Of a stretch of 64,000 nt of DNA, positions 57,876 through 64,000 are shown one piece after another. A program made the position numbers and the translations under genes. This DNA comes from Impatiens glandulifera (taxonomy: Eukaryota; Streptophyta; Magnoliopsida; Ericales; Balsaminaceae), in the NCBI RefSeq assembly GCF_907164915.1, contig NC_061867.1, positions 23,033,308-23,097,307 of the forward strand, in the 5' to 3' direction. Under the pieces are notes generated by a model, which saw only the letters and a list, made by a program, of their open reading frames with translations, did no database searches and was not told the DNA's origin. Positions within the stretch are counted from its first letter, which is position 1, and the number at the start of each line of letters is the position of its first letter.

Positions 57876-59010
57876 GGCCTCGTTTGATCTTTGGGTTATC
57901 TGGGTAATGTCTGGGTTTCTTCTAAAAAACCCATGTTTGACCAAATTAGGTAAAAATCTAGGTTTTTTTTATTCCAGTTTTAACCTTTAATTATTTAATT
58001 ATTTCTATCTTATCTATCTTCTCCCCTCTTCTCAAATCTCATTTCACTGATGCAGTATCAAAGGTCAGATTCTCTCTCTAACAGTATGAAAGGTCAGATT
58101 CTACTGATTCCATTTGATCTCATTATCTATTTGATCTTTCTCCTCTGATCTTTCCATTCACTCAGCCGATAAATTCTTCAACTCAACCGATCAGTTCCTT
58201 CAACTCAAACTGATCAGTTCCTTCAACTCATCCTTTATCAGAATCTGATCAGAAATCAGTGAATATTTTCAGCGAATATGAAGCAGGTAAGATTCGTTCT
58301 CATCCTTCATGATCAATTTTTATCATCCATCAACCCTATATAAACTTGATCATTGATACTTATCCCTTCGTAGTTACCTGGAAATAACTCATTTTAAAAA
58401 AATCTAAGATCTTCGTCGCATCATAATTTCAGGTGAACGGCTGCAACTCCAGGTTAGTGTTCTGTTCGCATATGCTTTTTCTTTTGTATACTGATTAGTA
58501 CTGCTTTTCATTTCGTATGCGATTTAATATCGTTTTTTGAATAAAGAAATTTTTAGTTTGAACATATACTGATTAATATTGCTTTTCATTTCATTTTGTA
58601 TGTTGATTAGTAAGATTTACGTTAAAAGAGATTTTTTTGTTTAAACATATATTAATTACTGCTTGTGAATGAGCTAATTAAAAAATAATAATAATAATTA
58701 TCATTGTTATATATAATTATACTGCTGTCTGTGAATTATGAATTACTGTGAATGAAGTAATTTATAATAGAATATGAATACAGTCTGTGAATGAAATAAT
58801 TTATAAAAGAATATGAATCTGTGTATTGTTTTGGTATAATATTTAAGTTATAGAAAAGAATAATACATGTATCTATTGTATAGGTGTATTTATTTGGTAG
58901 AATATTTATGTTATATAAATGGTGTATATATGGTACAATAGATATGATAGTATATGAAGATAATATTATCTGTTGGATTTTATAATAATAACTTCCCTTC
59001 AGTTAGGAAA

Positions 59011-60100
59011 ATGAGTTTGTCAAAGTGGCAAGGTATTGCTCCAAATACTGCGAAGTGGGAAACATGTCCCGAAAGAGCAACCTACTTTCTTGAACTATTA
59101 GTCATTGAAAAAGAGAATAAAAAACTTGTAGAAGGAGGGCTTCGGAAACCCACGTGTGAAATGTTGGCTGAAAGATTTTGGGAGAGATTTCGAATTTATC
59201 ACACAAATGAACAATTCAAAAACCACTTCAAGAATAAAAAAAAAATTATGGAACTTGATATGTCGGGCTAGAAAATCAACTGGAATCGGATTTAACAACG
59301 ACACAAAAGAGATTACGGCCTCAGACGAATGGTGGGTAGAACATAAGGTAATAATATTTCAATTGAAATTAGAAAGTCAATCCACAATAAATTTTTATTT
59401 GATTCTAATTTCATTGGAATATTTTTTTAGAATTGGAAAGGGCTATCACAATTAAAAAACAAACAAATAGCAGATTATGATTTGTTGGAAAAAATTATTG
59501 GGGCTCATCGTGCTGCTACTGGTGAAAATATGGAACATGCATTAAATATAGACGAGGGGTCTGGCGATTCTGATAAAACCATTGATGAAGGTTTTCATGA
59601 CCCACTTGTTGGTAACCAGAGCCAAGGTACGGAGTCTAATTATGACAGTTCAGGGAGCAAACGAAAAGCAAGTTCATCCAATGCACCAAAAAAAAAAGAA
59701 TGCATGGTTATCTCCTTGCAAAAAAGTAATTTTTATGTTCTTTCAAGAGAAAGATAAGCACAAAGAGAAATATGACTACATGAATATATCGGAACCGTAT
59801 GAACACACGAATGATAGTACGCAGTTTGCACACGGTTCTGTAAATTCATCGGTGGGGTCTCAACCTTCTATACAGAAGTGTATAAACACAATGCTTAAAG
59901 TACACAAAATTAGTAGCAGATCAGAGCTCTACAGGGTTGGAGTGAATGTTTTTAGTGCCCTTCCAGATCTAATGGTTAGTTTCTTGGCAATTGATGATCA
60001 AGAAGAACAATTAGACTATCTTCGGTTCATAGTTGATGAAAATAAGCATATTCGTCCAAGAACAATGAGTAAAGATCTCCCAAGTCATTCAACCCTGTGA
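59011..60100 (+). pseudogene. Harbinger ORF1, Myb/SANT-like protein, two frameshifts
   Basis: ORF1 proteins bring the transposase to the nucleus and to element ends. The start MSLSKWQGIAPNTAKWETCP opens the Myb/SANT-like domain. ERATYFLELLV, GLRKPTCEMLAERFWERF and NNDTKEITASDEWWVEH are its typical landmarks. The frame breaks in an A-run at about 59237-59245, an intron is likely at 59348-59430 (GTAATA to TTTTAG), and a second A-run at about 59689-59698 shifts the frame again. The last part (SIQKCINTML, FSALPDLMVSFLAI, QLDYLRFI) is the conserved ORF1 C-terminal segment. Both breaks are in homopolymers, so sequencing error is possible. Confidence 0.85.
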
Positions 60101-60335
60101 CCTTGATTTTCCACCATACTATCCTTACCCACCACCACCGGATTATTGATCTGTTGTATTTGTTATTTAACCACTATCGTATTAATTATGTAAGTGTTTT
60201 TTAAGGTATTTAAGTACTTTGTTTAATTATGTGTCACCTTTATAATTAATATATTATTATTACATGTTAATCTATGAATGTATTTTATAATTATATAGTT
60301 TAATTTTTATATTTTCATTACATTGCAGGAAAAAA

Positions 60336-61653
60336 ATGGATCATTCTAATTTACCACCAGAGTTAGACGAATATGATCTATCTTTCTTAATATTATTGAT
60401 GGAGATATTGGGAGACACGTTCAATTATTCATTAACACGCCCAATGAAGGATCCTTCTACTCGAGGTATGGAACTTGTACAAGTGATAATGTCTGACAAT
60501 GAGAAATGTCTAAACATGATTAGAATGGAGACTCATTGTCTTAGACTACTTATAGAACAACTTGTACAAGTGTATGAGTTGCCTATCTTACGATCTTCAA
60601 TTCGAGTTTAGGAACAAGTGGTGATGACCTTACAATATTTAGCACATGGTCATAGTATGTCTTGTGTGGGAATAACATTTGGTCACTCTAAACAAACAGT
60701 ATCTCGATACGTTTCAATGGTACTAAAATCCCTTCATCGACTAAGTATTGCTGAGATACAACCGATTGATCAAAATATTATACATCCAAAGTTTACAACA
60801 ACACCATTACGTCAAATATTTAAGGTTTCAATTTATTTTTTTAATTTTATATGTGTTGTCTTATGTAAGAAATTATCTAATTTATGTTGTCATATGTGCA
60901 GAATTGCATTGGTGCTATAAATGGTACTCACGTGGAAGTGTATCCTAAAGCAGAAAATTCGTATTGTTGGCGTGGACGATCGGGGCACACAACCACTAAC
61001 GTAATAGCAATATGTAACCATGATCTCATGTTCACTTATTTTGTGTCTGGTGCAGAAGGATCAATGCACGACTCAACGGTGCTTGATATAGCACGACATA
61101 CTCCTCAATATCTTTTTCCACATCCACTCCCGGGTACGTTAATTAAACACATATCAGGTTTATTGTAAATAATACTATAACTTATTATTAATTTGTTACA
61201 GGAAAATATTATCTGGTTGATTCTGGGTATTCAAATCAAATAGGGTATTTAGTCCCATATCCTCGAACAAATTACCATCCTCATCATTTCGGAGGAGTAC
61301 TTCCTTCTACGAGAAAAGAGATGTTCAATATGCAACACTCTTCGCTCAGATCAACCATAGAGAGGACATTCGAAATTTGGAAAAATAAGTGGCGAATTAT
61401 CTCAAACGGAAAATCATTACGTGGATTTAATTTTAAGAAACAACTTCAAATAATTCAAGCAACTGCAGGTTTACATAATTTTGTTCGGAAGAATAATATA
61501 GAAGTCATAGTGGATGATAACCCCAACGATGACACTGAAGTATTAGTAGACGATGATATTTTATTGTCGTCTAATGTTTTACCTCGTAATGAAATGGATC
61601 AATTTCGAGATGAGATTTCTAAAAAAGTGTATGATTGTATTAGACATGAATAA
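60336..61653 (+). pseudogene. Harbinger DDE transposase, three exons, one stop, catalytic Asp changed
   Basis: Exons 60336-60824, 60902-61133 and 61202-61653 join in frame to 390 codons plus TAA, the usual length for plant PIF transposases. Introns are GT-AG, 77 and 68 bases. TAG at 60609 replaces codon 92, just before EQVVMTLQYLAHG. Helix-turn-helix-like VGITFGHSKQTVSRY follows. The DDE core: GAINGTH has Asn at codon 170 in place of the first catalytic Asp (GAIDGTH in active relatives). The second Asp is in LVDSGY (codon 247) and the Glu in STIERTF (codon 294). GSMHDSTVL and RWRI-type blocks are in order. The enzyme would be dead even if the stop were read through. Confidence 0.93.
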
Positions 61654-62255
61654 ATGATAATTTTATATGGGTTGTTTAAGATTTTATTTTCATTACTTTT
61701 TTTTTATTTGAATGTCATGTATTATATCAATACAAATAAAATTTTGATAATAGATGTGTTTATATAAGATTGTTAGAGTTACAATATATTTTTCTTAAAT
61801 TACATTCTAATATTTTTTTATTTTATTAAATTGAAAAAATATGAACATAAATTAATTAATATATTTATTTAAAATTATGGTTTAGAGTTAGTTTATATAA
61901 AAAATAAAGTTAGAATAAATTTGTTTATAAATATTTAATTTAGATGAGATATTTTTATAAATTAATTAATATTTGTTAGATAAATATATAAATTTTATTT
62001 TTTAGTATAATTATTTATTTATTTGAATTATTTGAAATTTAAATGTTATGATAAATAATATGATATGTTATAGTTAGATTTATATGGTGTTTTAATTTTT
62101 ATTTAAAGTAATTAATAAAAATAATATTAAATTTAATTAAAGGGTAGTTTTGCTATTTTAATTAATAAAATGATTGATTTGAGTTGTGATGGAACTGTTT
62201 GGATTTGGGATAAAACCTGGATTTTATTCCAATAACCCAAAGATCAAACGAGGCC

Positions 62256-62464
62256 TTAATAACATTTGAATGGTTCTTTTTTCTAGACATTGGAACTAGG
62301 AAGAGCCAACAGTAAACTCATAAAATAAATAATGAAAGTTAGAGCGGAAAACGGACTGCCAAAACTGAGGTAATTTTTTTATTTTAGACATTGTTTGAAA
62401 TTTTTTTTAGAATTGATTATATATATAATATGATGCTTAAAAAAAAAAAAAAAAAAAAAAAGTA

Positions 62465-62470
<6 letters not shown>
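62256..62470 (+). other. Tail of the interrupted gene, then poly-A and TA runs
   Basis: After TTA, text near 62286-62375 (LELGRANSKL, KVRAENGLPKL, then GTAATT donor) may continue the Ptta/En-Spm-like gene seen at 57600-57860. An A-run of about 23 bases follows at 62439-62461. Confidence 0.35.
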
Positions 62471-62474
<4 letters not shown>

Positions 62475-62496
<22 letters not shown>

Positions 62497-62941
62497 ATGC
62501 TTAATAAAAAAAAAGGTAAGATGACATCCATGTTTTATTATATATATTTATTTTATGTTTTTACATATTTTCTCTCTCCTATCATAATTACATATCCATA
62601 AATATTAATTTATCTCTCCTCAAATAATTATTTATTTATCTTTCTTATTTAATTTTTATTTTATTTTCTTTCTCATATAATATATATTTTTTCACACAAA
62701 TTATATAAAATATATATTACCTTATTAATAATTTTATATTTAATCTTAAATATTTATTTATTTGTATGTAAAAATATTTATAATACAATTCTCATTAATC
62801 AATAATTTTATATAAATACAAATTTTTTCATATTATCACACAAATAAATTTTATACTGTTTTTAATAAAATAAAAGTTTATATATATTTTAATTTATTTA
62901 AAAATAAATATTTTAAAAACAAATAACATCTCTCACCTAAA

Positions 62942-63034
<93 letters not shown>

Positions 63035-63545
63035 GAGAGAGAAAATAATAAAAAATTAATTAGAAAGGTAAATTAATATATATATAAATTTTAGGTGAGA
63101 GATGTTATTTGTTTTTAAAATATTTATTTTTAAATAAATTAAAATATATATAAACTTTTATTTTATTAAAAAAAAGTATAAAATTTATTTGTGTGATAAT
63201 ATGAAAAAATTGGTATTTATATAAAATTATTGATAAATGAGAATTATATTATAAATATTTTTACATACAAATAAATAAATATTTAAGATTAAATATAAAA
63301 TTATTAATAAGGTAATATATATTTTATATAATTTGTGTGAAAAAATATATATTATATGAGAAAGAAAATAAAATAAAAACTAAATAAGAAAGATAAATAA
63401 ATAATTATTTGAGAAGAGATAAATTAATATTTATGGATATGTAATTATGATAGGAGAGAGAAAATATGTAAAAACTCAAATAAATATGATAAAAGAGCGT
63501 AGATGTCACCTTACCTTTTTTTTTTTTTTATTATTAAGCATCATT
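62475..63545. repeat. Fold-back element with arms of about 450 bp
   Basis: The left arm (about 62480-62945) and right arm (about 63085-63540) are near-perfect reverse complements. The outer words are gatgcttaataaaaaaa-ggtaag(a/g)tgacatc. Inner words such as ctctcctatcataattac, ctcacctaaaattta and taacatctctcacc occur inverted in the other arm. The loop is a (TA)n run plus about 55 bases. No coding frame is present. It could be a long-TIR MITE. No target duplication could be called in the surrounding TA repeats. Confidence 0.85.
62949..63028. repeat. (TA)n microsatellite
   Basis: An uninterrupted TA run of about 80 bases forms the centre of the fold-back element. Confidence 0.95.
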
Positions 63546-63691
63546 ATATATATATATATAATAAAATAAAAAATTATATAGTTTTTAATTTATTTAAAAA
63601 TTAAATATTTTAAAAACAAATAACATCTCTTACCTAAAATTTACATATATTAATTTACATTTCTAATTAATTTTATTTTATTTTCTCTCTC

Positions 63692-63765
<74 letters not shown>
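63546..63765. repeat. Partial second copy of the fold-back arm with (TA)n
   Basis: The block ttaaatattttaaaaacaaataacatctcttacctaaaatt matches the inner left arm, followed by ttaattttattttattttctctctcatc (the loop part inverted) and a (TA)n run at about 63699-63761. It shows the element exists in more than one copy or was partly duplicated. Confidence 0.75.
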
Positions 63766-64000
63766 TTTATAATTCACCTAATAATAATAATTCTCAAATT
63801 CTCACGTTACGTAACTTTCATTTCATAATTACTAATTTATCTCTCCTTTCATAATTAATAATTATTTTTTTTCGTTTTTATTTCAAATTCTCTCTTATCC
63901 TTACTAATTTAACTTTTATTTCATAATTTTTAATTTATCTCTCATTTCATAATTACTAATTAACTCTTATTTCATAATTTCTAATTTATCTCCTTTCATA
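63766..64000. other. AT-rich end of window
   Basis: Several tttcataattactaatttatctct words repeat loosely. No gene is seen. Confidence 0.5.

Larger units (their letters stand above)
57876..62255 (+). mobile_element. PIF/Harbinger element, 4380 bp, with both genes
   Basis: Terminal inverted repeats begin GGCCTCGTTTGATCTTTGGG and match without error for 24 bases. A 3-bp TTA target duplication flanks the element (57873-57875, 62256-62258), the hallmark of this superfamily. Two genes lie inside on the plus strand: a Myb/SANT-like ORF1 (59011-60100) and a DDE transposase (60336-61653). Both carry light damage, so the element was autonomous not long ago. Confidence 0.97.

Overview
This is plant nuclear DNA, almost certainly from a eudicot. 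It is AT-rich, has short GT-AG introns, and is packed with plant-type transposable elements: Ty1-copia, Ty3-gypsy, TRIM, hAT, PIF/Harbinger and Pack-type elements. It also carries a fragment of plant mitochondrial DNA. I see one host protein gene that looks intact, an RBP45-type RNA-binding protein on the minus strand at 3640-6956, and one tRNA gene that looks functional, tRNA-Asn(GUU) at 21316-21389. An extra ORF in the larger copia element resembles repeat proteins I associate with asterids such as Lamiales. That placement is from memory and weak.

Layout. 1-3.6 kb is AT-rich intergenic DNA. 3.6-7.25 kb is the RBP45 gene and its promoter. A 300-bp hAT MITE with a perfect 8-bp duplication lies at 7501-7800, followed by a tandem-duplicated AT-rich block. 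From 9.35 to 17 kb lies copy A of a long repeat, here called R1 and probably the LTR of a Ty3-type element. It is broken by a Pack-type DNA transposon carrying a decayed ALFIN-LIKE gene fragment, by a deleted hAT element, and by tRNA-Asn-like relics. 17.2-20.9 kb is a decayed copia element. 22.25-35.9 kb is copy B of R1, split by a 9.3-kb copia element (22787-32064) whose LTRs carry long arrays of hyphenated palindromes. 36.15-37.09 kb is an inverted, truncated LTR of the same copia family. 37.5-39.2 kb is the wreck of a Ty3 pol gene. 43694-48072 is a full-length hAT element with a broken transposase, the parent form of the deleted copy at 14 kb. 48995-52392 is a Ty3 element on the minus strand that kept gag-protease but lost the reverse transcriptase to integrase core.

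The right quarter is a nest of insertions in a decayed gene resembling the plant Ptta/En-Spm transposase family. A TRIM (53977-55799) with perfect 5-bp duplications carries an intronless copy of a MIP1-like RING E3 ligase gene fragment. A mitochondrial insert joins pieces of nad6 and matR. A 4.38-kb PIF/Harbinger element (57876-62255) has an exact 3-bp TTA duplication. The window ends in a fold-back repeat of about 1 kb with TA microsatellites.

No gene set here works as a pathway. The theme is serial nesting, plus two independent captures of host gene fragments by different element classes. Coordinates of intact features and of element ends with target-site duplications are exact to the base as read. 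Boundaries of decayed repeats are approximate.
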